Below are positions 31,301-46,300 of a stretch of 64,000 bases of DNA, in pieces. Source of the DNA: Liolophura sinensis (Eukaryota; Mollusca; Polyplacophora; Chitonida; Chitonidae); contig NC_088297.1 in assembly GCF_032854445.1 (NCBI RefSeq), positions 13,625,039-13,689,038 of the forward strand, in the 5' to 3' direction. Each line of letters opens with the position of its first letter. The stretch's first letter is position 1. The notes under the pieces were generated by a model, which ran no database searches, had not been told where the DNA came from, and saw only the letters and a list, made by a program, of their open reading frames with translations. The position numbers were made by a program, and so were the translations under genes.

Positions 31301-34300
31301 TGCATCAGTTTGGAATAGGAACACCAGTCTGTTGGATTACTGAATAATACATGTACATATGTGGGAAGGTCAGGCAGAAACCCGCAGATGGTCGAGCGTT
31401 TCCTCTGGGCTCTGCCCGGTTTCCACCCAGCATAGTGCTGGTCGCAGTCATATAAGTGAAATATTCTTGAATATGGCCTTAAACACCGATCAAATAAATA
31501 AATAAACATTTTATAATATGATAATATTATTGGTAAATTTCAAAATATTATCATTAGACTAGTGTTAATTACGTTGGGTATAAATCTGACTGACTGTCCA
31601 AAAACTAGGTATTTATAGTGTTTTTATACGATTTTTGATAACAGTCAACAGTGCTGTCTGATGTGGCCTTGCTTGAGGTTTGCTTGAGCTCGCTGGCATT
31701 CCATGTATATCAAGCATTACAACGTAGGAATATTCAGCAGTAACTTACCAAAGGTCCGTGGTTTAAACTGGGCACTCCAGTTTCCTTCACTCATGAACTA
31801 GTTGCTGTGTTATAAAGGAAAAATTGTAGAGTTTGGTGTTGAAAAGCTCTCAGATAAATAAAGTAAGTCAGATTTGCAAGAAGTTAAGGAATGACCCGCA
31901 TGACCTTATTGATCCGTGTCGACACGATATGGCTGAAATACTGCCGATGTGGCGTAAAGCCGTAATCATTCGTTCATTGATCAATGGTCTGTCATCTGCG
32001 GTGAAAACGTCAACTTCTACGTTGTAAATGACAGATTTACCGATTGATCGATTGATTGATTGTTGTCTTGCTGAAGATTTTTTCACTTTATCATGGCAGT
32101 CTGGTTTATGAGTGGAGAAAACTTGAGTGCCCGAAGTAAAACTACCCTATTTTACCAGATACCTGACAAATATCGCCCAAACAGGGAGAGCTGGGTTTAC
32201 ACACATGACCTCACTGGTCATGTGACTGATAGTCGCTAGCTCCCAGAGATATACTAATGATTGATCTAAACCATTTGATCTAAAATGTTATATAATATTT
32301 TGTGATCCTTCAGCCATGGAGAAGCTCCGTCAGCTGAAACCACGAAGGCTTTTATGGCACTGTGTGAAAAATTCATCCAACAGAAACCATTAGAAATAAT
32401 TGGTAAGTATCAGATTTGTTGTTTGTATACCGTTGCAGTCCTCATGTTTGTAAAGTTGCATCCAAAGTGAAGCTGTATGCAGATTATATGCGTCTTTCAA
32501 CTGAATCCAACCTAATGGCAAATGTCAGCGGGCAGTAGAGAGTAGAACAAATGGGGCTGGGTCTGAAATATGACACAGCACACTTATTGAAAAAGGCAGC
32601 TTCGGTAGCCTAATGGTTAGATCATCCACCTCAAAGTTGGGAGGCCCGGGATCAAACCCCGGGTCGGGTCATTGAAAAGATTTTTAAAAATGGTACATGC
32701 AGCTGCCTCGCTTAGTGCTCAGCACCAAGATGTTAGAGCAAGAAAACATGGGAAACTTGGTCATTATAATGTGACTTAGTAGGGGTGTCATGTCTGGTTT
32801 CTTCAGCATGATACTTCGGTGAAAGCAGCACTTTGGTAGCATGAACTCGTTCTGCTGCAACAGTACACAGTACAGTAGATGTACCAACACCTAGTGGCTC
32901 CTCCTAGTCATATGACTGAAAAAACGCTAAGCATTCCTTCATTCATTCATTCACTCATTCATTCCTTCATTCATTCATTCACTCATTCATTCATTCATTC
33001 ATTCATTCACATGGAAAACTTTGTCAGCACATTAACTTATGGAGAAGGGGAGGGGATTGCTGGTTTGTCCTCCACCCGCGACATTGTTAAACATCCTGGA
33101 GTAAGGTGCTAAACGACCCTTAATGTCCGAGTCCCTTGGAGAAGACACCTAGTAGGTTCTCCAGACATCTAGGGTTACACATGTGTAAGCCATCAAGTTA
33201 AATGGGAAAACTAGATGTACCCTAATTCCTCAACTTTGTCGCATATGAAAGAGCAACTTTCAGTGCAATTCATGAATTTTGGAGACAAAACTAGTTTCGT
33301 GGGATTGGCCAATTTCAGGGCATCAGAAAAAGTATAATTGTATCAATCTACAGAGAATAATGCCATCAGAATATGCTTGAATAAACACCTTGCAAACATG
33401 AGAAAAAGTTGAAGAAATAGGTTTATACTGTTTTAGTGGCATTTAAAAGTTGGCACGGAAGTACACTATACAAGGCATTGCTTATGGATTTACAACTTCT
33501 TGGTTTATTGTCACGACGTTTCGATACAGATACTAGCATTGTTATCAAGTTGGTGACACTTGATAACGATGCTAATATCTGCATCGAAATGTCGTGACAA
33601 GAAACCAAGAAGTTGTAAATCCATAAGCAATGCCTTGTCTAGGTTCCTATTGTATTTGACCTAACATTCCGTCCCAGGTAAAAGTTGCTCAGTTGATTGA
33701 TTCAGGGTTTTATGGACCTTAGAAAGGTGTTCTGAGGTTTGTTTGCAAGGTAGGGGGATAGGGGGCGCTGGGACCAGCACCTAAAATAATATTTTATGAT
33801 ATTAATTATCCACTAAAAAGCATTTTTGGGGGGGACAAAAGTTTAGGTAATTTTTGTACATTAAATCTGAATCTGGCCTTTGCTGCTCTACTCTCACTTG
33901 TTTCTTGCCTTTTCCACAAGATTCTAGGAAAAGCCTTTGTCTTTTGTTTGATTTTCAGGTGTTCATTGTACTCATGGCTTTAACAGGACTGGCTTCCTCA
34001 TCTCTGCCTATCTAGTGGAAAAGTTCAACTGGAGGTAAACTGATATTATCAAAAAACTCTTTCATGAAAGAAAATCTTTCTGGCAAGAATTCGAATGAAC
34101 TTGTGTTCAGTTGTATGTTTTATTGCAATTTTTTTGTGGGAAGCAGTTAAATCAGGAATGAGGAACATTAATAATTTGAGTCTGTGTGTCTGACCTTCAT
34201 GCTTTGTTTGTTTATGTATTTATTTGATTGGTGTTTTATGCTGTACTCAGGAATATTTCGCTTACATGTATATGATGGTGTCCAGCATTATTTCATGCTT

Positions 34301-37300
34301 TGTTTATTTATTTCAGTGGTGTTTTATGCCGTACTCAGGAATATTTCCCTTATGTGATGGTGTCCAGCATTATTTCATGCTTTGTTTATTTATGTATTTA
34401 TTTCAGTGGTGTTTTATGCTGTACTCAAGAATATTTCACTTATATGGTGGTGTCCAGCATTATTTCATGCTTTGTTTATTTATGTATTTATTTCAGTGGT
34501 GTTTTACGCTGTACTCAGGAATATTTCACTTAATATGGTGTCCAGCATTATTTCATGCTTTGTTTATTTATGTATTTATTTCAGTGGTGTTTTATGCCGT
34601 ACTCAGGAATATTTCACTTATGTGGTGATGTCCAGCATTATTTCATGCTTTGTTTATTTATGTATTTATTTCAGTGGTGTTTTATGCTGTACTCAAGAAT
34701 ATTTCACTTATGTGGTGGTGTCCAGCATTATTTCATGCTTTGCTTATTTATGTATTTATTTCAGTGGTGTTTTACGCTGTACTCAGGAATATTTCACTTA
34801 TATGATGGTGTCCAGCATTATTTCATGCTTTGTTTATTTATGTATTTATTTCAGTGGTGTTTTACGCTGTACTCAGGAATATTTCACTTATATGATGGTG
34901 TCCAGCATTGTTTCATGCTTTGTTTATTTATGTATTTATTTCAGTGGTGTTTTATGCCGTACTCAGGAATATTTCACTTATGTGGTGGTGTCCAGCATTA
35001 TTTCATGCTCTGTTTTCAGTGGAATATATGCATACTGTATTAACTGCTACAAATATTGTCCCAATTTTTTATTTTGCTGAACCGGACATGTAGATAAAAA
35101 ACCAACATAATCGATGTATAACTTTTGCATGTTTAGCATGGGATACTTATTCACTGAATTTGCTTCTAACCATTCTAACCATTTAATTTCTTTGAGTTCG
35201 TTTTTTATTTAGTTGTTCATGAAATTACATTTATATCCAAATCCCTAATAATGAGATGGTGGGGTCTGTAGCTATGTATGGTAGAATGTTCTCCCCCCAC
35301 AAGGTACACAGAGTGTGGGTTCAATCCCGGGCTTCGACAAGCCTTCTAGATTCCTCAAAAAGCAGTTTACATTTTATTTTATTTATTTATTTTATTGGTG
35401 TTTTACGCCATACTCAAGAATATTTCACGTATATGACTGCGGCTAGCATTATAGTGGGAGGAAACCGGGCAGAGCCAGGGGGAAACCTTCCCATGTGCAA
35501 AGCAGTTTACATGTTTGTTAATGAAGATGACTTGTCTTCTGCCTATATAACATGCAAGTCTTCATGTTACACATTTGGCAGTTCATGCTTAACTTTAGTG
35601 TTGATGGCAATATTTCATTCCCTGAATGGGTGCCCACATTAGGCAAAATGCGAAAAACACTCAAATTAGCACAATGTGAAAATTTTAGCAGTGTTTTTCT
35701 TTTGATTCATTTGCATTTGAAATGGGTGATTCAAGTTTTCTTTTCACTGAATCACAATGTTTTTGTTATTAAGTTGCATATTTAGCCTAATGTCAGATGT
35801 GCTTCAGCGATTTCTTGATTTTCAGTCAAATTATGGGAGACAAAAGGGCACCCAAATTAAGAAGCTCTGTTCGACTTTGAATGTGACATTAAACAAACAA
35901 ATAGAAAAAGGAAAAAAAAAAAAAACCAAAAAACAGATCTTTGTGTAATCAGGTCTTTTTCATTTGTTTTTTTCTTGTTTTTTTTTTTTTGCAGCATAGA
36001 GGCAGCAGTAAGAGCTTTCTCAGAGGTAAGAGCTCTTAGTGTGTTTTCTATTCCTGGTCTTTCCTTTAACATCGTACACATGAACGGAAGTTTTAAACAA
36101 TCAACTGGTCACTTTTTGGTTTTGGAATACCAAGAAATGAGTGGGCAACCTTCAGGCTCTCTGTTCTCATGTAGATGTACACATACATGTGTGTGGCAAA
36201 TTCTGTGAGTCATCAAATTAATCAGTTACACCTTCAGTCACTGAGTTGTTCTTTTCTGTTTTTAATGAGATTTTTGAGTTATTCTTGTTAGTCCCAGGTG
36301 AGTCACTGAGTAATTCTGTTCTGCCTCCAGTGAGTCACTGAGTAATTCTGTTCCGCCTCCAGTGAGTCACTGAGTAATTCTGTTCTGCCTCCAGTGAATC
36401 ACTCAGTTGCATGTGTTCTATTCTGAGTCACTATGTTATTTCTGTTTTGTCCTCAGAAAGTTGTTCTGACCTCAGATATTCACTGAATTATTCTGTTTTA
36501 TCTTAAGTTATTCAATGAGTTATTTAGTTCAGTCTTGGGCAATTATTTTAAGTCATGATGTTTGTCAGTTTTCCTTATCTGTCCTCAGTGTGTCACTGAA
36601 GTATTCTGTTTTGTCCTCAGTGGTTCATTGCTCTAACTGTTCTGCCCTCATTGTGGCAGTGTTTTTGTGTCCTCAGTGAGTCACTGAAGTAGTCTGTTTT
36701 GTCCTCAGTGGTTCATTGCTCTAACTGTTCTGCTATCAGTGTGGCACTGTTTTCCTTGTCTGTCCTCAGTATGTCACTGAAGTATTCTGTTTTGTCCTCA
36801 GTGGTCCTTTCTCTCTTATTGTTCTACCCTCCAGTGTGGCACTGTTTTCGTTGCCTGTCCTCAGTGTGTCACTGAAGTAGTCTGTTTTGTCCTCAGTGGT
36901 TCATTGCTCTAACTGTTCTGCCCTCAGTGTGGCACTGTTCCCTTGTCTGTCCTCAGTATGTCACTGAAGTATTCTGTTTTGTCCTCAGTGGTCCTTTTCT
37001 CTTATTGTTCTGCCATCATTGTGGCACTGTTTTCCTTGTCTGTCCTCAGTGTGTCACTGAAGTATTCTGTTCTGTCCTCAGTGGTTCATTGCTCTTACTG
37101 TTCTGCCCTCAGTGTGGCACTGTTTTCCTTGTCTGTCCTCAGTGAGTCACTGAAGTATTCTGTTCTGTCCTCAGTGGTTCATTGTTCTTAGTGTTCTACC
37201 CTCATTGTGGCAGTGTTTTTGTGTCCTCAGTGAGTAACTGAAGTAGTCTGTTCTGTCCTCAGTGATTCATTGCTCTTACTGTTCTGTCCTCAGTGTGGCA

Positions 37301-40300
37301 CTGTTTTCTTTGTCTGCCCACAATGAGTCACTGAAGTAGTCTGTTTTGTCCTCAGTGATTCACTAAATTTAGTATCTTGTTCTGTCCTCAGCAGGTCACT
37401 GAAGTATTCTATTCTCTCCTCAGTGAGTCACTGATGTATTGTGTTCTGTCTTGAGTGATTCATTAAGTTTAGCATTGTTGTTCTGTCCTCAGTGAGTCAC
37501 TAAGTTTAGTATTGTGTTCTGTCCCTCAGTCACGTCCACCAGGAATCTACAAACAAGATTATCTTGAGGAAATTTTCCGTCTCTATGGTGATGTGGAGGA
37601 CACACCTTCTGCTCCACCCCTACCTGACTGGTGCACAGGTGAGACCAGTTCTATCTTCACAACCTGGAGTGCCTTAGTTAGCCCACCATTATTTTACTTT
37701 GAGGAAGAGTAGAGATAGTGATAGTGGTGCCATGGGCAGTATGAATAGGGTATTCAGTTTGAGGCAGATCCCTGGAGAACTAGGAATACATGGGAAGAGT
37801 AAAGTAGTGTTTTACAGACTCGCATTGACACTTGGATGGTACTAACCAGGAATTCCGAATAATTAACCTTGCTATGAAATGTAGTTTTTAATGTAGATCT
37901 TTCAGCTGCAGGACTTGTACAAGTGCAAAGACTGACATTAGTAGACATGGTAGAAAGGGAATTGGGTTGATTTGACAGGGTGGGTTTTCAGCCAGTGAAT
38001 TCCCTCATTTTATGGTACTTGTACTGATATCACCTTAATATCAAGCATATTTATAAAGCCTGGTGCAGTCCACCTTTCACTCAGACATGATGTTAAATAT
38101 GGACTTAAGTAAAAAAATCTCCAGTATTAAAGCGTGTGGTGTTAAACAACAATCTAACAGTAAATGTGATAAGAGAAGGTTTGTGGATATGAATGCTGTT
38201 GTTAACAGCCTTGGGATGAGGAAACCGTGTGCATAAATGTGTAGTGTGTGAAGTCTGAATGCTTAAAAAGGGAGTGTGTTGTGGCTGATTGGTTTAAGAC
38301 ACTTTCCCTCCATTTACTAGGATGTGGAGACGGGTGGGTTTATTCCTGGGATCACAAAGTGATGTTTAACTTGGCATGTTCCTTTCCGTTATTTTTGGTG
38401 AAATTTGTTTAACAATAACTTACCAAGAATTTACGTTGTGAAGCAGTATTTTAAGCTTCTTGTGTAAGAAATAACAGTCTTAAAATAATTTGAAATTTTG
38501 TCTATTTATTTTATTTATTTATTTATTTGATTGGTGTTTTACGCCGTACTTAAGAATATTTCGCTTATATGAAGGCGGTCAGCATTATGGTGAAAGGAAA
38601 CTGGGCAGAGCCCGGGGGAAACCCACGACCATCCGCAGGTTGCTGCTTGACCTTCCCACATACATCCGGAGAGGAAGCCAGCATGAGCTGGGCTTGAACT
38701 CACAGCGACCGCATTGTTAAGAGGCTCCTGGGTCATTGCGTCGCACTGGTGTGCTAAGCTTTAAGTGTAAGATTGCCCAGTGATCCTGGGGCCTGGCCTT
38801 AGACAGGGAATTTTTAGTGGCAATATTCAGTGACTTTCTCAGTCTAGCGTTCGTTAAACACTAAAAACTGACAAGCAGTATGGTGAGCATACCTGTATGT
38901 CACACGTGGGAAAGTTTGTCAGTAACTTGCCAAAGGCTAGTGGTTTTTCCACAGGCACTCTGGTTTCTTCCTCACATTATATCAATGGTCATCATACATC
39001 TTGAGTACAACATTAGACAACTGTCGGGGCCTCCGTGGCTCAGTTGGTTGGCGAGCTAGCACAGCATAATGACCCAGGAGTCTCTCATCAATGCGGTCGC
39101 TGTGAGTTCAAGTCTAGCTCATGTTATCTTCCTCTCCAGCCGTACGTGGGAAGGTCTGACAGCAACCTGCGGATGGTCGTGGATTTTCCCTGGGTTCTGT
39201 CCGGTTTCCTCCCACCATAATGCTTGCCGCCGTCGTATAAGTGAAATATTCTTGAGCACGGCGTAAAACACCAATCAAATAAAAAAATAAATTAAACAAC
39301 TGTCATTAAGTAAACAAATAAGTTAAACAATAATCAAGTAAATGTAAAATAAAATCCAAATCATTATCCATGTTCTGGTTAGCTGTACTGAGGGAAAAAT
39401 CAAATAAGTTTTAAAATTAAATAGTTAAAAGCTAGATGTTATATGTAAATATATACCTGGTTACTTTTGTTTAGAATCTGACGATACAGTGGATGATGAT
39501 GGGAATTCTGTAGCCGAGGAGAATTCAGTGTCTGAGGATGGAACTGGTCCAGATGGCCACAGAAAGCGACGGAAGAAAGAAGTAGTGAAGAAGGTTAGTA
39601 GCTCAAGTGATCATGAAATACAAGGCTCATACACAGACTTAAAACCTGTACATTCAGCGTATGAAACTCCCAGCTAGAATTTTGGAACAGGAAATGCAAT
39701 CGGTGCTCCACCGAGATCACTCTTTCGTTAAAAAGGTACATTTTCAGTGGGTAAGATATGGTTAGGTGGGACCTTTAAGAATGGCTGATGTCGACTTTCG
39801 GAGTTAAAGCAGCATAAGCTTTTAGAACATCTCACTTTAATACAGATTTTATTTTTGGTAAAGTTATTTGGAAAGCCAAGGATAAACGTTATTATTGTTT
39901 TAATCCATTTGGAGGTGATTTTAAAATCCTGGTCATAGTTAAATACAATAAACAGCTTCGATGAACTCTTAAGCTGTATGACATTTACTTCATTTCTCTC
40001 GACATTCTGCGACTCGAGAAGGCTGATTTAATGTTTTATCACATTCTGTTGCTCAGAAAATATTCATCACTTTTGTTTCATAACCTAGATACAGCATGCT
40101 TCAATAGATAAGGTCTCACTTCTTGTAGTTTCACATCTCAAAAGTAATCTCGCATTACGTCATAGCTGCTGGTGTGCAACAAAGGGAGGTAATACAGAAC
40201 AGGCCTATTTTCTTGGAGAAATTTGTTTTCTTTCGAAGTTTGTTGATGAATTGTTTTGTGTACATGAACATTTAACTAATAAGTTCCTTTTTACATACCT

Positions 40301-43300
40301 GTAAGTTTGTTTAACTTTAGGATAGTTATTCCAGATAGTCTGGAAAATTTGTGCCTCAGATATTTGAAATCTCCAAGGAGTATGAACCCTTGAAGTGGCC
40401 GTGTAACAACCTGCTCTTTGTGACTGTTTTTCTCACAGAATGCAGTGTTTATGGAGGGTGTAGAGGGGGTCCCCCAGGTAACGATGCAACCAAAGCTCTC
40501 TCAGATACAGAGGAAAGTCCAGCAGATGTGTGACTGGAGAGGGTAAGAAGTCCGTAAGACGGGCTTTCAAATCTTTCCAACATTCATGTTCAAAACGTAA
40601 TACTGGTAGTAGAGGAATGCAATATGCACCTGGTGAGATCTACATGTACCTGGTAAGATCTACATGTATCTTTACCGTCAGGCAATTAGGCCATCATGAA
40701 AACTATATTCGACCGAACCTGACCGAACCGAACCTCCAAAGTTTTATAGGGATTTTGATAAATGTTTTTTTGGGGTTTTTTTGGGTTTCAATCATGTCAG
40801 TGTTCATTTGGTTAAAATTCCTGTGTTAACTCAACTTCCTGCACAGTGTTAAAACAGTCCTGTACAATTGCATGGCGGAGCTGGCATGAAAATACAGGTA
40901 CATGCTGTTTTCTTGTTTCAGATCTGGCTTTCCAGGGGCTCAACCTGTGTCTATGGACAGGGGAAATCTGGAGAAAATCAAAACCAAACCATACAAAGTT
41001 AGCTGGAAGGCAGATGGCGTGCGGTATGTTTGTACAATTTGGTTTTGACACGTTGGAGGTTTTTCTGCATCAGACGACCACATTATAAATATTACAATGT
41101 GTTATATGTGAATACAACATGGACTTCTTTAAGTGTTTGTTCTACTCATTAAATATTCATGTTCTGGTGCCTTTTGTCTGTCAGGGATACATGTAATTTC
41201 CACGAGTGAGTAGAAGCTACTTATTCATCTGAATGATGCAAACGATCACGAAGCGATCTCAGATTTAAGTCAATATTTCAGTCGTTAAACTTGGAATGTT
41301 CCTTTCCGTAATGTGAGCTGAAATTTGTTTTACGTTAACTTGCCCAGAATGTATATTGGCAAGCAATATTTTGACCTTCTTACGTAAGAAAATATTTTTG
41401 AGTGTAACACATATCGGTCAAAACTTGTATTTATTCATTCATTCGGTTGTGATCCATATAGGGACCTCCGTGGCTCAGTTGATTAGCGCACTAGCACAGC
41501 GTAATGACCCAGAAGCCTCTCACCAATGCGGTCGCTGTGAGTTCAAGTCCATCTCATGCTGGCATCCTCTCCATGTGTGTGAAGGTCTGCCAGCCACCTG
41601 TGGATGGTCGTGGGTTTCTGCCGGGCTGTGTCCGGTTTCCTCCCACCATCATGTTGGCGCTGTCATATAAATGAAATATTCTTGAGTACGGCATAAAACA
41701 CCAATCAAATAGAAATAAACAGAAATAGTGACCCGTATACTTATGTTATCCAACCTGACTGTTAAATGCCATTGAAAAAAGTCAATTTTAAAGTTGATTT
41801 GAAAGTTTGATTTAAGAGTATGATCGCTTCATGATTCCTTCATGATCGCTTCATGATACCAGGGCCAGAAGTTGTGATCCATATATTTGTTGTGTTATCC
41901 AACTCTACTTCTAAATGCCATTGAAAGAAGTCACATGCCCTCAACATGGGGCGAGACGATCTAATGAGTTGGACTAACGCTGAGTAGTAAGGTGGTTTTT
42001 AAGGTGGTAAGGTGCATTCATAGTAATGTATTTGTTCAGTCTATTCTACAGTATAGTCTTGTCCCCAGTACCACAGAGCCTTCTTAGGCTTACATCAGAC
42101 TTCATAGTCTTGAACTTATTTGAACTTTAAGGCTAGTTTTCAATTTTGTCATGAAAGACAATTCTTAATATTGAAATAAAAATCCTTATGGTGAGTTACA
42201 ATTTCAGTGCAGTGAACTCATTTGCGGTTAAGAGTTAAGTTTGACTTAATTCTAAGACAACTCCATGGCCCCAGAATCACAAAGTGAACATAGTCCTAAA
42301 GGATTAGTGTCCAGATTTAGCTACTGGCCCTAATTATATAGATTATAACCTGCTCAAACATTATGTCATAATACAGTTAGAGCTTCTGAGAAACGTAATA
42401 ATGGCTTATTATTTAAAGTTTAGATCCGCAAAAAAAACAATAGATTGACTGCCCTAGATGATCTCCAGCCAGCCGCCCGATATGACTCACAGGGGGATGT
42501 CATAGATGGCCCACCGGACTCTAGGTGGCCCAAATAACCTGGGAATTTGTGTCAAAACAATGTCATTTTTGAGATGGTTTCTAGCTACTTATACACAGAA
42601 ACAGATATACTGCCGTATTTATTTACTGTTCTTTCCCACTGTCAGCTTCACAATAACTATCATTCTATTCCGCGAGGAATTCTAAATCCATACCTGTGGT
42701 CGTGTACAGAGATTTACAATCTATCAGTTTTCAATTCAGATAATGTATTTTATAGCTGCAGTGTGTAGGTGGCGTTGTGGAAATTCAGTTGTATTCATCT
42801 CATAGGCTTCAGCAGTAAACTGACGATAGCAGACTGTTTTTGGTGGGTAACAAATTCTTCTGTCTTATACTGTAAATCTACGCCTTGCAGAGTTCCAAAT
42901 CGTCTAAAAACTTAAAACACCTAACACCAAGGTTCGTTTGTACAACCATAAGTAGAACAAAAAAACATTTCATGGAGAAATTTGATGTGCTTGTTGTCAG
43001 TCTTTTAGCTTTCTTTAAAACTGAACTAAATGTCGAAGCTCTGACGGCTCATAAAGGTTGGACTTTCATGATGTAACTCGGCAGAATCTACTAAGTGTTG
43101 ATGAAAAAAATGCATAAAACCAGCATCATTATCTAGTGAATTTAAGTGCCACATTACTCATATTAATGTATTCCTTTTCAAATATTGTTTACTCTCAATG
43201 TAGCAGTATGTACATGGTAGCAGATTATGATTAAATTGTAAATCTGGACACTAATCAGAATTTCATTGATTACAATTTTACAATAACTTACCCAGAATTT

Positions 43301-46300
43301 ACGTTGTCAAGCATTATTTTGACCCTGTTACGTAAGAAATAGCAATATTGAAACGGTTTGAAATTTTGACTTAAGTCTTCAGATTAAGTCTTGCGATCCC
43401 AGGGGCTAATCCTACGACATACAGCAATCATCAACGGTTACATCTGATTTCTTTCTTTTTCTTTTAAAAGCGTGGACTAACTACTGGTTATTTATTTACT
43501 TGTTTAAACTATTTTAAAATCGTTCTTAGCTTGTGTGGCTATACTGTAGTTCATTCGCTGATGGCTACTTTGTCATGTTTGTCTGCACTTGATTTTAAAC
43601 AGGGTAAGAACTGCCATTAAGACAGAGTTTCTCCCCTTGTTTTAGCTACCTCATGTTGATAGATGGTCTCCAGGATGTGTACATGCTGGACAGGGACAAC
43701 ACTGTCTTTCAAGTTCCGAATGTGGAGTTTCCAAAGAGGAAAGATCTCAACTCACACTTACACAATACATTGGTAGATGGGGTGAGTTGGTTTGCTTTTT
43801 TATTTATTTATTTATTTATTTGATTGGTGTTTTATGCTGTACTCAAGAATATTTTACTTACATGACAACATCCAGCATTATGGTGGCAAACCAAAGCCCA
43901 TGACCATCTGCAGGTTACTGTCAGACCTTCCCACGTATGGCTGGAAAGGAAGCCAGCATGAGTTGGACTGGAACTCACAGCGTCTGCATTGTTAAGAAGC
44001 TCTTAGGTCATTGCGCCATGCTGGTGGTCTAACCCCTCACCCATGGAGGCCACAGGTTTGCTTTTTTTCAAATAACAATAATAAATTGCTTCTTTTTGTC
44101 CCTTTGTTCAATTTGTTATGCGAGCTTTTGATCCTCTAAAAATTTTTAGTCCACACATCTCAGGACCCTCACCTAGTTAGGGAAGAGCTCAAAGTCAGAA
44201 GTGACAGCCATCTGCTCTAGAACAGACGATGTCGAGTGTGTGGATATGCCTTGAGCTACAGGTATATGCCTGCTGTGTTGTATGTCCAATCAGCTGGACT
44301 GCTCCCTTGTCCGTTCCTGGCCAAGCCGCCTCACTGCTGAAGTATGAGGACTGGCTGCCCAACAGCTGGGAGGTTCGCTCAGCGCTAGGAAAACAACTTT
44401 TGTTACAGTCTGTTCACATAACTGAACACTGTACTCTATAAACTCCATTTACTAATCTAACGTGTACAGAGTCTTATGGTTGCTTTTCCCCACTTATTTA
44501 AAAAAACAACAACACTTTGTTGGAATGGGTGATATGTTACAGCTGGTAAAATGATGGTATATCGTAATGGGTGAACCAGCTTTTCAACACAACTACAGAA
44601 ATACGCTTGCCAGCGTGATATCGGTCTCGAGGGAAGCAAACCATGCTTGTAAAAACTGGAAAATTTGGCGCGAAGATTATGTATTTGAAACAGTATTAAA
44701 GGCCTTTGTTCGGCTCATATACTGTAGGCCTACTTTGTACATATATATTTGTTGATTTTCCACAAAATAAAACCACAAATGTATGGTCCTGTTTATTTAT
44801 CATTTTGAAATTCTTATACAGCACGAAAGGCCAGGTAGAATTCATAAAGACTCCAAAACAATGTAGATTCTTAACGTGCTATAGCTTTCTGCATCAAACA
44901 TGCAACACTCATCGTTTGCTTATGCTGGGTACGTAGGAATAAAATCCCTTTTCACACCGTTAATTTGTATACCAGTACACTCAGACATTATTACACCTTA
45001 CCGGTGTAAGCTCTAATGATCTAATAGCAGTATCCTTTGTGTGGAGATTGAGGGTATCAGTCTATATAAGCAACAGAGTATTCAAATATAAACAAATGCG
45101 ACACCATATGAGTGGACACCATGTAAACAAATGCGGAGTTGACACCATGTGAAAATAACAATCAAAGGACCAGTTAGTCACTACAACTGTTAACCTGATC
45201 CGACCACAGATGCATTTTACAATACTTTCAGTGGTTATGAAATCCCATAAATACACCCAATTTAACCTTTTTTTTTTGTGGTGGTTCAATTCACTGAAAT
45301 GCTTAAGATACAAGAAAGTAAATATAATCAGTTTGCGTATGTATAAACTGTCGTTGAAAGTTGGAAGCAATTCCCTGTGGATGTGCCTTTGAATTCACTG
45401 AAGTTTGTATGCTGGACTAGAGTTGGCGGGAGATCTGGCAATGAAAACAAGGACCACAAGTCACATCAAAGGATAATTCCCTCCCTATTCAGGGCAAACC
45501 AGACATTCTGTCCCCGATCAGCCCAGGTCTGGTCGCCTTCAGCAGCTAACAATGAGGCTCAAAAAGGTGATTCTTTTCCATACATGCAGAAGTGCATAGA
45601 CCTACATGTGCACCCCTGTTTCTGTCGCATGAAGTGAATAAACAAATATCTGTCCAAGGATTTAATGCAGAGTGTGGTTGACAAGCTGGTTGTACAGTTT
45701 GAATTCTTGAAGAAGTGAAGGTGTTAAATTCAATCACCGGCACATGTCCTGGGAGCCTGCATGGTTTACAAGTGTTTTATCAATCATAAAATTTTTTTTT
45801 CCATGGCATCCCAATATTAAAAACATTTCAAACATGAGTCGAAATTTGCAGCTATTTCTGCCCCCTCCATCTTTTCATATCTATTATATCTGAATGTATG
45901 ATAGCATTGCAGTATAACCCCACACTGCCCCCCAAATGAACTCCTTCGGTACAGGCCAGCGTGTGGGAAAATTTCCTAATATATTCAGACTGAGTTGCCA
46001 ATCAACCAAAAACCAGCCAAAACCATACAGTTGTGATTATCCCAAGGGGCAGGTCACTGGAAATAAATAATATAATTGGTCATTGGTGGATCCTTTAAGC
46101 TGTGAGTTACAGACACGTGACTTTGAGCTCTCAGAAAATGTCAGTGTCCTCACTTACAGTAATACATTATTTAAGAATTGTTTGCAATGTAGTAATACAT
46201 GTATCTGGAGCTTGTGAGGGGCGTATCCATTTCCACACCTGCCAGCACCATGTTCAGGTATGACAAATCACAAACTAAGCTTGCAGTCTGGATGTTTCAG

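Noticed and set aside
32595-32672. tRNA gene candidate
   Set aside because: A- and B-box-like motifs are present, but the 5' and 3' ends do not form an acceptor stem and the sequence continues into a SINE body and tail.
33558-33638. hammerhead-ribozyme-like pattern (TTGATAA, a short hairpin, then CGAAATGTCG)
   Set aside because: The resemblance to CTGATGA...GAAA is partial: the core bases do not match and an extra base is needed. I keep it only as an inverted repeat.
34382-35080. 232-codon open frame with repeating [17 protein letters not shown] peptide
   Set aside because: It is the translation of a 90-bp tandem array (a multiple of three) derived from a reverse SINE tail. Other frames are equally open, and it lies in an RNGTT intron.
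36943-37191. Ser/Val/Leu-rich ORFs of 70-80 codons
   Set aside because: Translations of the intron 6 minisatellite.
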